Source: Chara braunii (taxonomy: Eukaryota; Streptophyta; Charophyceae; Charales; Characeae). From it: 45,117 nt of DNA. Below, piece by piece: positions 1-10,350 of this stretch. The DNA lies in the NCBI GenBank assembly GCA_003427395.1, contig BFEA01000179.1:2417389-2462505 (forward strand), read 5' to 3'. Below the pieces are notes generated by a model, which did not search any database, was not told where the DNA came from, and worked only from the letters and a program-made list of their open reading frames with translations. A program made the translations under genes and the position numbers. The first letter of the stretch is position 1, and the number at the start of each line of letters is the position of its first letter.

Positions 1-123
1 TTAAAAGGGCCTTTACGAATTAGACCCCAGATGAGTACCCCAACAGCGAGGGGCCCTGTCGGCCAGAACTTAAATTCACGAGCAGCAACCCAAAAGACAA
101 AGTTCCTGAGGCAAATGTCGCAT

Positions 124-379
124 AGCACACGGAAAAGTATACCGAACAAGGATACACCTGAGACTCGTTCTCCGCCGAGCCCCTATCAAGGAGCTTGTAG
201 AACGACTTAAGAAGTACGGATTTGTCAGACACACTTACAAAGGTTATATCCTTCCTATGGCAATAAGAATTATGATCCCGATGGACCAAGCAGATATACT
301 TGCATTTTACAATGCAGAAACCCGTGGCATTTTCAACTACTACTCCTTTGCGGCTCCCCTGGCAGGCCTGAGTCGTATT
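124..379 (+). pseudogene. Mitochondrial group II intron maturase fragment (domain X), nuclear insertion
   Basis: A reading frame from about 125 to 379 is open throughout and reads like the C-terminal maturase domain (domain X) of mitochondrial group II intron proteins. It has an API-KELVERL helix, a KYGFVR motif, then MDQADILAFYNAETRGI followed by FNYYSFA. Family proteins typically read LDHADIL.YYN..IRGILNYYSFA at this place. In the organelle such proteins bind and splice their host intron. Here only about 85 residues remain, with no start codon, no reverse-transcriptase domain and no intron RNA. The paralogous copy near 24775 lacks exactly this block, so it arrived after the repeat was duplicated. 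It is inferred to be mitochondrial DNA captured in the nucleus. Confidence 0.8.
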
Positions 380-980
380 ATAATGAAATGAAACGTCATT
401 TTGAACAGTCACAAACAGGTCCTGCACGAACAGGTATTGGACACAGTTTTCTAGACTGAGTTAGGGTCATGTCTCCTCGATGGAAAGTCATGTCTGTTCG
501 GCAATGAGTCAAAGGCCACAGTCCCAGTTCAGTCATAATCTCACGAGTCAGTCCTGATTCAGACCAGGAGTCCAAAAGACAGACCCGATGGCTCAAAGCA
601 GCAGCAGAGCATGGGAAAAGATACTGGGACACACACTTTGCAACAACGGGTACTCAGCAGGAGTCCCTGACACTTGAGGCTGAATGCAGGGCACGCCAGG
701 CCAGTCCAGCACTACAAAGGACTGGCCAGCCTCCCATTTGGACAGATGCTCACTTCGCATGAGACTGTGGAAGTGCCGTGGCACTTGTGCACCTAATGTG
801 TGTGGGCTGCGCTAGGCTGAAGAGCAGCGCTATGTGAAGAGTGAAGAGAGTGCTGGCTAGATGGAAGGCAGCCATAGCTGCTCCGGCGCTAGTTAGTACA
901 CTAGTAGGGATAGTTAGTAGGAGAGTTCAGTGAGTAGTATTCAAAGTAGATCCTCATGTGATAGGGAGTGTGCATGCATG

Positions 981-1304
981 ATTAGTGGAAGTAGACCAGG
1001 ACAATAGACATAGAGGGAGAGAGAGAAGAAGGCAGACAAGAGAGGGGGTGGTGTGAGCTATGGTGACACTTACCTGTTGAGCGCTGTTGTTGACGTTTGC
1101 CAGATGGCGCTGATGAGCGCCAGGCTTGGAACTCGTGTGGATCGAAGAAGACTTGTAACTCTGTTCAGCGCTATATATTTTGGACTCACGAAATTCCTCT
1201 CTTAATCTGGTTATGATAATTGAGTTGAGCTACCTGGTTCTCATTTCATCTTCTATTCGGTTTGTGTGAGACATCGCAATCTGTGAAATCTGTGTATATG
1301 CATG
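981..1304. mobile_element. 324-bp insertion flanked by a 7-bp direct repeat (solo LTR or small non-autonomous element)
   Basis: Copy 2 of the surrounding repeat (near 25355) reads straight from TGCATGCATG into TAATCTAATG. Copy 1 has about 324 bp inserted there, and ATGCATG is present on both sides (974-980 and 1298-1304). The insert contains a TATATATT at about 1169. On the minus strand it contains a strong 5' splice-site match (CAG then GTAAGT) near 1070. It has no coding capacity. A solo LTR or a TRIM/MITE-like element fits, but the TG...CA ends cannot be reconciled cleanly with the direct repeat, so the class is uncertain. Confidence 0.6.
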
Positions 1305-1351
1305 TAATCTAATGCACTCCAGCAAGTGATGAACAGTCGGGTTCCTTGCAC

Positions 1352-1398
1352 TGTACACAGCAGACCAGAGGCAAGTGGGCAAGTGGTGAGTCCAACTG
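1352..1398 (+). repeat. Truncated start of a Gypsy LTR (same family as 25407-26038)
   Basis: TGTACACAGCAGACC and the following bases match the LTR starts at 25407 and 33521. This copy keeps a canonical TG end. It is cut after about 47 bp, where it joins the truncated integrase end of element A. Confidence 0.6.
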
Positions 1399-1425
1399 CG
1401 CTCAACAGTTAAGTGTCACCATAGG

Positions 1426-2520
1426 ATAGAGGATTGCAGATTTTCCACCCCAGACGGTTAGGTGTCATCCCGGTGGAGGAACGTATGGAGTTGTTGTACA
1501 ACCCCTGCACAATTGGCAACTCCTCATCCCAAGAGTTCTGATCAGGCACAATTAGAGCTCGGAGAAGTTGGATCACAGTCTGGTTGATGTCCTCGGCCAG
1601 CCCATTGGCTTCGGGATGTCGACCAGATGTCATCTCGAGTTTGATGTCATAGATCTGGGAGGTGAAGTCCTTCCAATCTGCACTTATGAACTTAGTGTCC
1701 TGGTCACTCACGAGAGTTTTCGGGGGCCCACACTCCAGAATGTACTTCTTATGAAACTCTTTGATCACAAGGTCAGTTGGGGCGCGAGGTGGTAATGGAA
1801 TTAGATTCAAAAATTTTGAAAAGCGGTCAACAATCACCATTACTTGCGAATATTCATTCCTACTCTTCTTCCCCATGTCCGTGAAGTCGATGGAAATCAC
1901 CCGGGCCATCAGGAATAGGAAGAGGATGCAGCAGCGCATAGGGCTTTTGCCGAGACGGCTTGATGCGTTGACAGACTTCACACTCAGCCACAAACTTCTG
2001 TGCCATTCCTTTCATTCCAGGCCATACAAACTTTTGCAGCAGACTTTTGTACGTTTTCTCAAAACCGAAGTGTCCACTCCGGCCATGAGCCAAGTCCAAG
2101 AAGTAAGGATCGGCTCATGGTTGGGTACACACAGTCGGTCATGCTTCCAGTAACAGCTGAAAAGTAAGCCCTTACACTCATGGAAATCAGGTTGACTGCT
2201 AGGGTCAGCTCGAATCTGCTCACGGATGGAGCTGAGTCATGCTTCCCGTAACGTCTGAAAAGCAAGCCCTTACACTCATGGAAATCAAGCTGACTGCTAG
2301 GGTCAGCTCGAATCTGCTTAAGTATGGGACTGAGCTCCGGGTCCTTGGCAGTATGCTCAATGAGTTCCTCCTTCAAATTCTTATGGAGATCATAGGAACC
2401 CATAAGGCACGTCATGTACTGAGGATGGCGAGAAAAAGCATCCGCAATGCGATTGTAACAGCCTTTCTTGTGCTTAACTTCAAAATCATACACATCAATC
2501 TCATGCAGCCAGCGTTTCAA
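1426..2520 (-). pseudogene. Element A RNase H tail and integrase, truncated
   Basis: Reading down from 2520, the RNase H/connection tail comes first (KRWLHEIDVYDFEVKHKKG, then IADAFSRHP). The zinc-binding N-terminus follows (GHFGFEKTY, then CEVCQRIK). After a frameshift near 1900 comes the catalytic core: SIDFTDMG supplies the first Asp, LVSDQD the second Asp, and GRHPEANGLAED carries the Glu region. The sequence ends in the YNNSIRSSTGMTPN block, so the GPY/F and chromodomain-like C-terminus is absent. In an active element this enzyme inserts the DNA copy into a chromosome. The first part also carries a 98-bp tandem duplication. Family assignment is firm; function is lost. Confidence 0.85.
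2139..2320. repeat. 98-bp tandem duplication inside element A pol
   Basis: TCATGCTTCC and the next roughly 80 bases occur at 2139 and again at 2237 with a handful of mismatches. The shared part includes GCCCTTACACTCATGGAAATC and GGGTCAGCTCGAATCTGCT. The 98-bp step is not a multiple of three, so it breaks the frame between RNase H and integrase. Confidence 0.85.
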
Positions 2521-2544
2521 TGTGGTTGATGGATTAATCTGTGT

Positions 2545-3743
2545 CTAAATCCATTTCAAAGTCTCATGATCTGAGAACACTTTGAAATGACGACCTAAGA
2601 GGTAGTGTTTCCAATGATCTAGTGCCTCTCTCAAGGCGTAGAATTCTCGCATGTAAGTGGAGGCAACTACCTTGTGACTGGGTATGCGTTTGCTGTAATA
2701 TTCAAGTGGACGTAAGCCATTGCCGTCATCTTGCTGCAGCACTGCACCAATCCCACACAAGCTTGCATCCGTAGTTACTACGAATGGAAGTTTGGGATCT
2801 GCAATGCGGAGCACCGGATGACTCACCAAAGCCTCCAACGCTTGGAAGGTTGTTGTGCATTCCCCTTCCCATGTGTACAACTCATTCCTACTTGTCAACT
2901 TGGACAGCGGACGGGCGATGATAGAGAATTTGGGTACAAACTTACGGTAGTATGACGCAAGACCAAGAAAAGAACGCAACTCGCAAACATTGGTCGGTTG
3001 AGGCCAATTGCGGATGACCTCAACTTTGGTTGCCTCGGGCTCTAGGCCTGCAGCAGACAACTGATGTCCAAGGTAAATGATGTTGTTTCTCCCAAACTCA
3101 GATTTCTCCAAGTTGACATGGAGCTGCACATCCTTGAGGATCTGTAACACTTCCTCAAGGTGTCTCATGTGTTCCTCCATCGACTTGCTGAAGATTAGTA
3201 TATCATCCAGATAAACAACAACAAATCGATTGATCTGATTGCGGAACACCTTGTCCATGAGACTTAGCAAGGTGGTTGGTGCATTCGTGAGGCCGAAGGG
3301 CATGACGGTAAACTCGTACAGCCCATCGCGAGTTTTGAATGCAGTTTTATGCTGGTCTGCAGGGTTCGCTTGACTTCAATCTGGTGGTAGCCAGACTTGA
3401 GATCGATCTTGCTGAAGACCTTGCACCCACCTGCAACATCAAGCAGATCATCAATACGCGGCAAAGGATATGCATTCTTTCTTGTTATTCTATTCAATTC
3501 GCGGTAATCGATACACATCCGTAGTTTGCCTCCTTTCTTCGAAACAAACAGAACCGGTGCACCGAATTCGGATTCGCTTGACTTTATCCATCCCTTCCCA
3601 ATCATGTCATCGATCTGTCTTCGCAACTCCTCCAATTCGTCTGAGACCATTCGATAGACACAGCCTTTTGGAGGAGTGCTACCTTCTATCAACTCGATCT
3701 TGTGTAGGACCGAACGCACCGAAACTCCATGCGGTTCGGCCAA
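2545..3743 (-). pseudogene. Element A reverse transcriptase and RNase H
   Basis: The RT fingers and palm begin near 3700 (KGCVYRM, then [19 protein letters not shown] and [11 protein letters not shown]) and continue through [16 protein letters not shown] frameshift near 3310-3340 separates this from [28 protein letters not shown] and ELRSFLGLASYYRKFV. RNase H follows (FVVTTDASLCGIGAVL, then EALDHWKHYLLGRHFKVFSDHETL) and is cut by a stop at 2545-2547. YxDD and the DAS RNase H aspartate are intact. In a working element these domains copy the RNA genome into DNA in a cytoplasmic particle. The size and order are typical of Ty3/Gypsy, but this copy is broken. Confidence 0.9.
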
Positions 3744-4039
3744 GACTTCAAGAAATCAGTTGAGAAGGTCGCGGATATCTGATGAGACTTCCGGAGGTGG
3801 ATCATCACTTTCAGGTGCGAGCATACCTTCTCAATCATGTCATCGATATGTCTTCGCAACTCCTCCAATTCGTCTGAGATCATTCGATAGACACAACCTT
3901 TTGGAGGAGTGCTACCTTCTATCAACTCGACGCACGGAAACTCCATGCGGTTCGACCAAGACTTCAGGAAATCAGTTGAGAAGGTTGCGATTTCTTATGA
4001 GACTTCCGGAGGTGGATCATCACTTTCAGGTGCAAGCAT
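3601..4039. repeat. Tandem duplication (about 233/211 bp) at the protease-RT boundary of element A
   Basis: ATCATGTCATCGAT at 3601 recurs at 3834. The unit end TTTCAGGTGC-AGCATA at 3812-3828 recurs near 4023-4039. The two units differ by scattered substitutions and about 22 bp missing from the second, so the duplication is not recent. It repeats the [15 protein letters not shown] segment at the start of RT. Confidence 0.85.
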
Positions 4040-5030
4040 ATCGGATTGCATAAGGTGCAGCCAAAACAACAAAAATGGAAGCACAGTCGTTTGGACTAGA
4101 AATAGATTTAGTAGAGGTAGAAGTAGTTGCATTAGAGGTAGAAACGGCATCCAAAGTAGAATCATTATGTACAGCAAAAATAGAAGGCACATGAGCAGGC
4201 CTAACAAAGGCTATATACATTTGCTCATCAACTTTGCACCTGCGCCACTTTTTGCAGAATTGCATTGCATTGAGAAAAGTGACTTGGGACTCGTGCGGCT
4301 CATCCAAGAGGACTGGACGCTCGATTCCCATGGCATCTGTGACCATGAATTGTGAATCCTTCCATGTGGTTCTTTCACATTGGGCCCGCAACCAGCCCAA
4401 GCCAATAACCGCGTCGAAGGGGCATTTATCAAGGACATACAAGTTCAACTCAGGCGTGATTGTGCGATCTGCGTCAAAGGTAGTGCGCACACCTTTGACT
4501 GCATGTGTAGATGTGACAACCTCTTGGTTGCCCACTTGGGTCCGACAAGGATTCTGCAAAGTCACTTGCTTCATTCCCAAGCGTGCCTTACAAATGTCGT
4601 GCGGTGAGAAGTAGTTAGCGGTTGCGCCACAATCAGCCAACGCACGGATGTAACGACCATTAATGCGGAGTTTAAAGAAGATCAACTTCGTTTTCCCTTG
4701 CGCATGTTCTTGCTTCATGCAAGCCCAACGAGACAAGAGAGCATGAAAGTCTATTTCTTCCGACTCCACCCAAGGCTCCTTGTATAGGATGTGTATTTTC
4801 TCAGCCTTGGAATCAGCATCAGATGGGGTCTCAGGAGAGGTTTGATGAGTGGGATCAGAATCCAATGAAGGAACTGCACTTACATGTTCAGCCTCTCCGT
4901 CTGTACAATGTGATGATGATGTCTTTACCCCCGTTGCTGGTTTCCCTGTTGCAATCCGAAACAATGTTGGTCTGAGTGTCCCGGTTTGGTGCAATGCAGG
5001 CAAACCCCTTTCTTCACCTTGTGTTTCCAC
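4026..5030 (-). pseudogene. Element A retropepsin region with an altered active site
   Basis: This 334-codon frame holds a linker, the substrate-binding FFKLRINGRYIRAL strand, and an active-site triad read as ALADCGATANYFS. About 70 residues on is the second hallmark, FDAVIGLGWL. Retroelement aspartic proteases normally have Asp-Thr/Ser-Gly; here Cys stands in the second position. The enzyme would cleave the Gag-Pol polyprotein. It overlaps the zinc-knuckle frame upstream and is followed by the duplicated segment before RT. It is one of the longest intact frames in the window. The Cys may be a family trait or a mutation. Confidence 0.75.
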
Positions 5031-5440
5031 TCACTTTCACTTATTCGAAGATCTACCCATGGTTTTGTGGCAAGATCTTCTGGTTTGGGTGGAATCTTCG
5101 CTCCCTTGGGAGGAAGAATGGTGTTACTGTTGTTCTTCATTGTGGTCCTGGGTCCCTTACTTTTGAAGGCAGTCTTCTTGAAGGAATTCATGGATTCTTC
5201 GTCATTTACATACTCGGACTCATGAGTTGACGAAGAGCAAGATGCCTCACAGCCTTGCTCTTGATCGTCATCAAGAGAAGGATCCTCTGCGAAGGTCTCC
5301 TCGTCATCCTCAAGTAGATCGTGCGCTGAAAAACAGTTGCTGCCTGGAAACCGTTTGCGGCCGGTGGCCTTTTCGCCACCTGATCCACCCGGGAGGTCTT
5401 GTCCTCCAACTTGACTAAGTCCTGCATGAGGGTAAGCCAA
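4937..5440 (-). pseudogene. Element A Gag C-terminus with CCHC zinc knuckle
   Basis: The frame is rich in Asp/Glu and Ser, then basic (RTTMKNNSN, KIPPKPEDLATKPWVDL). It ends in a nucleocapsid knuckle, CLHCTKPGHSDQHC, which matches CX2CX4HX4C. In active elements this binds the genomic RNA in the particle. It directly precedes the protease frame on the same strand. A neighbouring frame (5206-5523) shows the same segment is frameshifted on its upstream side. Confidence 0.75.
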
Positions 5441-5577
5441 TATGTATACGCTATGAGTCCGAGCCCCAGGCGTCGCAGGCGATGTGTTATGGTAAAGGGG
5501 ACCATACGTTTAATCACATCCAAGCAAAACTACGCAGTCATCTCCAAATCAAGAGTAGCAAAAAGTTTACTAACGTA

Positions 5578-6647
5578 CTAGTGCAGACTATGCATGGTGC
5601 TGATCCACTTGTTGTGCTTAAGTTTGTCAAGCTTAAGTCTAGCCTTGGCTGCAACATGTGGATCAACATAGTGTTTGATCAAGAGCTCCTCGAGTGTGGC
5701 TACAGGCGTAGCCTTCAGCCATTTGTTCAAGCCTATTCTTTTATAGCTTGCTTGCACAACTTGGATTTCTAAGAAACCCCTTACGGTGGGTTCCACATTG
5801 GTCCCTAGGACTGACAACTGAGTAACTGGGAGTATCCGCAGCACATCAAAGTAGGATCGCATAGAGCTAATCCAGGATTCAATGTCATCCTTTCCGTCGT
5901 ATTTAGACGGAATTTGTGCCGCCTTTCTATCGATGTAAGGAAAGCTGCAGCTAGGCCAGCGGTTGCTGGGTCCGGATCCGAGGCTGCAACAGTTCCAAAA
6001 TGCCCTGCACTGCCACTTGCCGCTGCAGCAGCAGCAGCAGCAACAACGGGGTCTGGACCTGCAGCAGATCCGGTTAGGCTGTTGGCGACAATCAAAGAAG
6101 AGGAAAAAGAAGAAGAAGAAGACACGGTTAGAGGGGCAAGAACGGCCTGACACGCAGCACTAGAAGCAGGGTAAGCAGGCGGAAGGACATTTTGGGTCGG
6201 CTGCAAGTTCGCCAATTGTTGCAGCTGGTCACGGTGCTACTGCGACATCCGGGTCATATCCTCGCGCAACTTCTTGAGTTCGTTGAACACCTTTGCGAGT
6301 TGGCCAGTATGGTCTTCAACAGCCCGGACTTCTACTAAGGGCCTGAGGAGTGGGCCAATCTTCTCTTCCACCTCAACATCACTTACGGCGGGCACGGTAC
6401 TGAAGATGGCTTCATGAACCTTTACTTCATCTTCCCTCTCCTTCTTCTTCTCTTCCTCTTCCCTCTTCAATGGTTTCTCATAGAAGAATAGGTACTGCGC
6501 ATTTTTTGCCTCGGGGGCAGCGTCCATTTGCAACTTCCATTCTGCTGCAGATACCATGATGGAGGATGAGGGTGTTAATAAGTCTCTCAAGAGGGGTCCG
6601 TACTTCCTCACACTTTTGGGACGAACACTCCTCTTCCCTCTCCTCAC
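5578..6647 (-). pseudogene. Element A gag (capsid region), stop- and frameshift-broken
   Basis: The first frame (6647-6237) is a charged, Glu/Lys-rich N-terminus with a likely coiled coil (KREEEEKKKEREDEV). It ends at a TAG, after which the same frame continues to 5805 through an alanine/serine-rich stretch. A frameshift near 5935 leads into the retrotransposon gag core (IPSKYDGKDDIESWISSM, RSYFDVL, then FLEIQVVQ and LEELLIKHYVDPHVAAKARLKL). This protein would build the virus-like particle. The identification rests on the gag core and on its place upstream of the knuckle. Confidence 0.75.
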
Positions 6648-8034
6648 TCCCTCGAGAGCAACACTTAGAAACTTTTCTCTTCTCTCTCTCTCTCTCGTTT
6701 GCGATCATGTAGACGCAGGCATTTAACGAACCCAATGAAAGAAAAAGCTTGAAATCAATCAAAAGAGAAGGTAGAACTCCTAGCCGGAGCGACAATTCAT
6801 TTGGACTGGAGACCAGTCGGAAAAAAAATAAAAAAAATAAAAAATTAGAGAGATCTGATTCCGCCACACGGTCTGGTCTGACTACGTATGAGGTCCTCTC
6901 AAGCCTAGCCGAACTTAGCTCCGTGAAGACACAACAAATCAAATGCAAAGTGTACTACGTAAATGCAAGAGAGAATTGAGTGGTGTCCAAAGTGCGAGTC
7001 AGGCGGCGGATCGTGCGATAAAGTCTGATAAAACGTCTCAGCCGAGATCCCCTGAGCAGTGAGTGTCCTGATCCGAATGCATGAACTCCGAGTCCCAATC
7101 AGATAAAGCGAGGTAGCTGACGTCAACAGATTTGGGCTTGAGGGGCCCTTCTTGTTTGGGCCCGGTCTCACTAAGTTCCAAATGGTCCCAGTGGAGTCAG
7201 AACCGGGTCCCAACCAACAAGAGTTCCACAAAGACCTACCTTCTGCCCCTACCGAATAGAAAAACGAAAGTTAGCCCCAGAAAGAACCTACAGACCACAT
7301 CCATTCAAAATGAAATAAACAAAGCACAATAGAGAGATATAGCATGGCAAGCAAGATACTCCATTCATTCACTCGTCAGGTGAGTAAGCAGTACACACAC
7401 CTCACACACAATCAAGACTATGGAGGATGTAAGAAAAACCTAGAAAACCCCAACAGGCAGTCAATTCCATGCACACACACATGGGCACCCTGGCGGCACG
7501 ACACTTGCCTGAGTGGCCGGGCTCTTGAGATGAAAGAACTCACCCCCCACTCACATAGTCCTCCTGACCTAATTAGCATCCTCTACATTAGTGTCCTATC
7601 ATCTAGGAGGGTCAACATCTACCCCAAAGTACAAGGCCGGATCCCCCGTCGATATTGAAGATCAAAGCAGCAACTTGCAGTCCGTAGGTGCAGATATGGC
7701 TGCCACCCTCAAACTCGCCTAACTTGAAGGGAACCCTAAAGTCACTCCTCATCTTCCTTGAAGTCCAGATTCAAGTTGTAGGTGCCCTTCATTGTCGCCT
7801 CTCTCAAGTTGCATCACGAAGTCCCACCTTGTGTCTCGCCACCACAAACATGCACTCAAGCAACCTGGCCGAGTCTAGTGCCGACCCTACACGGCCCTGC
7901 CAGGTGGGGGCAGCGTCCCTTTACCACGCTGCCCCACTTAACCCTAACTTCCGCCCTAACCCTAAGTGGTTAGCCCTTACCACTAGGGTTAGGGTTATGG
8001 CAGCAAAGTCAACTCTCGCCAGCAAGTAGAATCC
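6648..8034 (-). other. Element A 5' leader, no gene seen
   Basis: This is about 1.4 kb between the primer-binding site and gag. It includes an A-rich run near 6820-6845, a CT-rich run near 6680-6700 and a telomere-like inverted repeat at 7954-7994. No reading frame here resembles a known family, although short open stretches exist on both strands. Confidence 0.6.
7954..7994. repeat. Telomere-like inverted repeat (CCCTAACCCTAA stem)
   Basis: CCCTAACCCTAAGTGG is followed 10-11 bases later by CCACTAGGGTTAGGG, its reverse complement apart from one extra A. Another CCTAAC repeat lies just upstream at about 7940. The pair can fold into a stem of about 15 bp with a short loop, roughly 40 bases from the primer-binding site of element A. 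Confidence 0.7.
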
Positions 8035-8046
8035 GCTCTGATACCA
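8035..8046 (-). other. Primer-binding site (initiator tRNA-Met type) of element A
   Basis: On the minus strand the bases read TGGTATCAGAGC. This is the standard match to the 3' end of plant initiator methionine tRNA used by many Gypsy and Copia elements. It is one base from the LTR end (...CA, T, TGG), the usual spacing, and it fixes the element's direction and leader start. Confidence 0.9.
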
Positions 8047-8047
8047 A

Positions 8048-9190
8048 TGTGACGATCCTGGTCAATTTCGAAGTATACAAACATCAAAAAGTACAATGTC
8101 GTCCAATTGCAAAAAGAAATAAATGAACTTGAGAGGAGAGAGGGAAAAAAAAAGGAAGTAAGAAAGAAGAAGATGATGTACTCCAACATAGACCAATGAC
8201 AAGGCTCTTCTTCCTCGCCAACCAATCTCCTCCTCCTTATCTCCTCCCCTCTTATTCAAACAAGAAATAACAATAATAATGTTGAATGGCTGAACCAGAA
8301 TTAATGTCTGAATCCCACTTCTACTGCAGGCACACATAAGGTCCACCATAGCCATGGCCACCCTTCCTCTTCCTCTACATACAGGCCAGGGCTATCGCGG
8401 AGTACTGAGGTTCTCCCTCCTGTCCAAAGGACAACCCAAAGCAGCTATGTCGCTGCCCTTCTGTCCCCAGATCAACTCCATGCAGCTATGCCGCTGCCCA
8501 CTCAACCACCATGCCTGACTCTGTCCCGAGCCTCCTTGATGCGACACTACCCCCGTTGGGGCCTTCCAGATGTAGCGCCTAACAAGGTGATGAAGATGGT
8601 GTCTACCATAGCCAGGTAAGTACCCCACCACTCTCCTCCTTGGTCCCCTTCTCCCTCCTCCTACCAGTAGAGCTCCACCGTAGCCAAGGTGGAACCTCCC
8701 GGCTTCTTCCTCCCAGCAGCGCTGTAGTACCCAGCGCCACTCCAGCCAGCGCTCCAGCAGCATGTCGCCAAACTTGCACACTGAAGAATGAGGTCGAGCT
8801 CTTGCCTCGGCCTCTTGATATAACGGCCTACTCGACTCCTGGGCGGTGACTTCCAAGCCGCTCGGCCTCCCAAGCAACCGGTACCTCCTCCCTTTCGCAG
8901 GGAAACATCATTGCAGACTCTGATATTACCTGTACAGGCTCTAGACTCGGACTGGATGGACTGGTACCGGCCTAGACCTAGCCTACTGGGCCTCTAAAAT
9001 TGCCAACTTTGTCTTCTTCTGCTCGGCCTCGAGTACCCGGCACATCTACTGCTACCGGGTGCGGTACCGGTGTGAGGAAACCCGGGGAGGGGCCCCTACA
9101 GTTCGCTGAAGCCAAGGGCAAGGGCGCCTGTCACTCGCCACGCCCTCTTCCGAGGTCCTCAACGACCAGCAGGGTGTTGGGGCTCAAGCC
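8048..9190 (-). repeat. 5' LTR of element A, outer end not defined
   Basis: The LTR begins (plus-strand view) with TGTGACGATCC beside the primer-binding site. Because the 3' LTR is gone there is no second copy to define its length, and 9190 is only an upper guess set by the start of an unrelated 210-bp tandem repeat. Inside it are several CCATAGC motifs, the reverse-like GCAGCTATG words at 8435-8490, and a CCAGGTAAGT word near 8610. No convincing gene lies here, although several GC-rich frames are open between 8392 and 9209. Confidence 0.5.
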
Positions 9191-9192
9191 CG

Positions 9193-9608
9193 GACTGTTT
9201 CTTCCTTGATCCGAGTCAATTTGAGTGCTCTCTTTTGCTTGGTGAAAATAATATTTATCAAACCTCGTTCAAATGAAACACGCCCAGACAAAGATTATGA
9301 GAACTAAGCCCCAGGCGGAGCATAGGTCCCTCTTGCGGCATTTCCGATCCGATTAGTTCATAGCCCATGCTGTGTTCACGCTGCTAGCTTTACTTAAATG
9401 GTGACTGTTTCTTCCCTGATCTGAGTCAATCTGAGTGCTCTCTTTTGCTTGGTGAAAATAATATTTATCAAACCTCGTTCAAATGAAACATGCCCAGACA
9501 GAGATTATGAGAACTAAGCCCTAAGCGGAGCATATGTCCCTCTTGCGGCATTTCCGATCCGATTAGTTCATAGCCCATGCCATGTTCACGGTGCTAGCTT
9601 TACTTAAA
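9193..9608. repeat. 210-bp tandem duplication
   Basis: GACTGTTTCTTCC starts at 9193 and again at 9403. About 205 bp following each are nearly identical, including GAAAATAATATTTATC and GCATTTCCGATCCGATTAG. The differences are mostly single transitions. No coding potential is seen. Confidence 0.9.
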
Positions 9609-10165
9609 TATGGTGGGGGAATACGCATGTCAAGCTCCCACTTTGGAGTCTGCAACTAGACTCACTCATTAATATCGGAAATACACCAAATTAAAGAAAG
9701 TGAAAGAAACTGAATACTCTCGTACAGAACACTAGTTTATCGAATGCTTGATTGCCAATAAAAAACAAAAGATTATTCGCTAATTAGAAATAAGAAAAGA
9801 AGATAGTAATAACAATAATAACTCCCTGCGGAGCTCAGCAAAGTCAGACTGCCGCCAGAGCACTTGGCTTCGGTTCAGAGATCCACCACACACACCATTC
9901 AGATTCGACTGTCTGAATCGACAAGGTCGCGTCTAGAATGGTATGAACCCGACTTGTCAGTGGACCGGGAGTTTTGATCAGCCACATTTGCCTCACTAAC
10001 AACAACAACTCTCTGCTCTGAGCTTGGGCAAAGGCTTTCTGGCCCGGTAATGGGAGATTAATGCCTGATCTACCAAAGAGGGACGATTGACTGATTCTCA
10101 ACGATCGGCATGCGTCCCAACAAACCTCTTCTCACTCACCGCCTAATCAGTTTCTCTCCCCCTCT
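9609..10165. other. AT-rich spacer, nothing recognised
   Basis: This holds AT-rich sequence with runs such as AATAACAATAATAACT near 9805-9825. No open frame here resembles a known protein, and no repeat partner was found elsewhere in the window. Confidence 0.5.
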
Positions 10166-10175
10166 CTCCGTGAAC

Positions 10176-10350
10176 ACAGTCTCTCTCTCTCACCCTTTGC
10201 ACGAACATTCCCTCACTTTAGCCCTTTGCGAGAACAATCTCTCTCTCTCGAACAGTCCCTCACTCTAGCCCTTTGTGCAAACAGTCTCTCTCTCTCTCGA
10301 ACAGTCCCTCACTCTAGCCCTTTGCGCGGACAGTCTCTCTCTCTCACCCT
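10176..10350. repeat. CT-rich minisatellite, about 50-bp unit
   Basis: Units of the form CAGTCTCTCTCTCTC, GAACAGTCCCTCACT, CTAGCCCTTTGCG repeat about three to four times with small length changes in the CT run. Confidence 0.75.

Larger units (their letters stand above)
1..1351 (+). repeat. Copy 1 of a long 3'-terminal retroelement segment
   Basis: This stretch is a diverged copy of 24655-25406. It starts with the same AAAAGGGCCTTTAC block and keeps the same order of blocks, ending with the CAGTCGGGTTCCTTGCAC block just before an LTR start. In the second copy the segment directly follows the integrase stop codon of element B, so it is probably the 3' untranslated part of a plus-strand Gypsy element whose coding region lies left of the window. 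Compared with copy 2 it carries two insertions, at 124-379 and 981-1304. I see no gene of its own. The small reading frames across it are not conserved between the copies. Confidence 0.75.
1399..8047 (-). mobile_element. Element A: decayed Ty3/Gypsy retrotransposon, 3' truncated
   Basis: Read on the minus strand, this element has a primer-binding site (8035-8046), a leader of about 1.4 kb, gag, a CCHC zinc knuckle, retropepsin, reverse transcriptase, RNase H and integrase. RT before RNase H before integrase is the Ty3/Gypsy order. The 3' end is missing: the integrase core stops near 1426 and meets an LTR fragment of another family, so the integrase C-terminus, polypurine tract and 3' LTR are absent. 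Frameshifts and stops break every domain. The polymerase motif YLDDIL survives, but the copy cannot encode an intact polyprotein. Confidence 0.85.

Noticed and set aside
7688-8029. A 113-codon open frame across the leader of element A
   Set aside because: It runs through a telomere-like inverted repeat and lies antisense to the element, with no family features.
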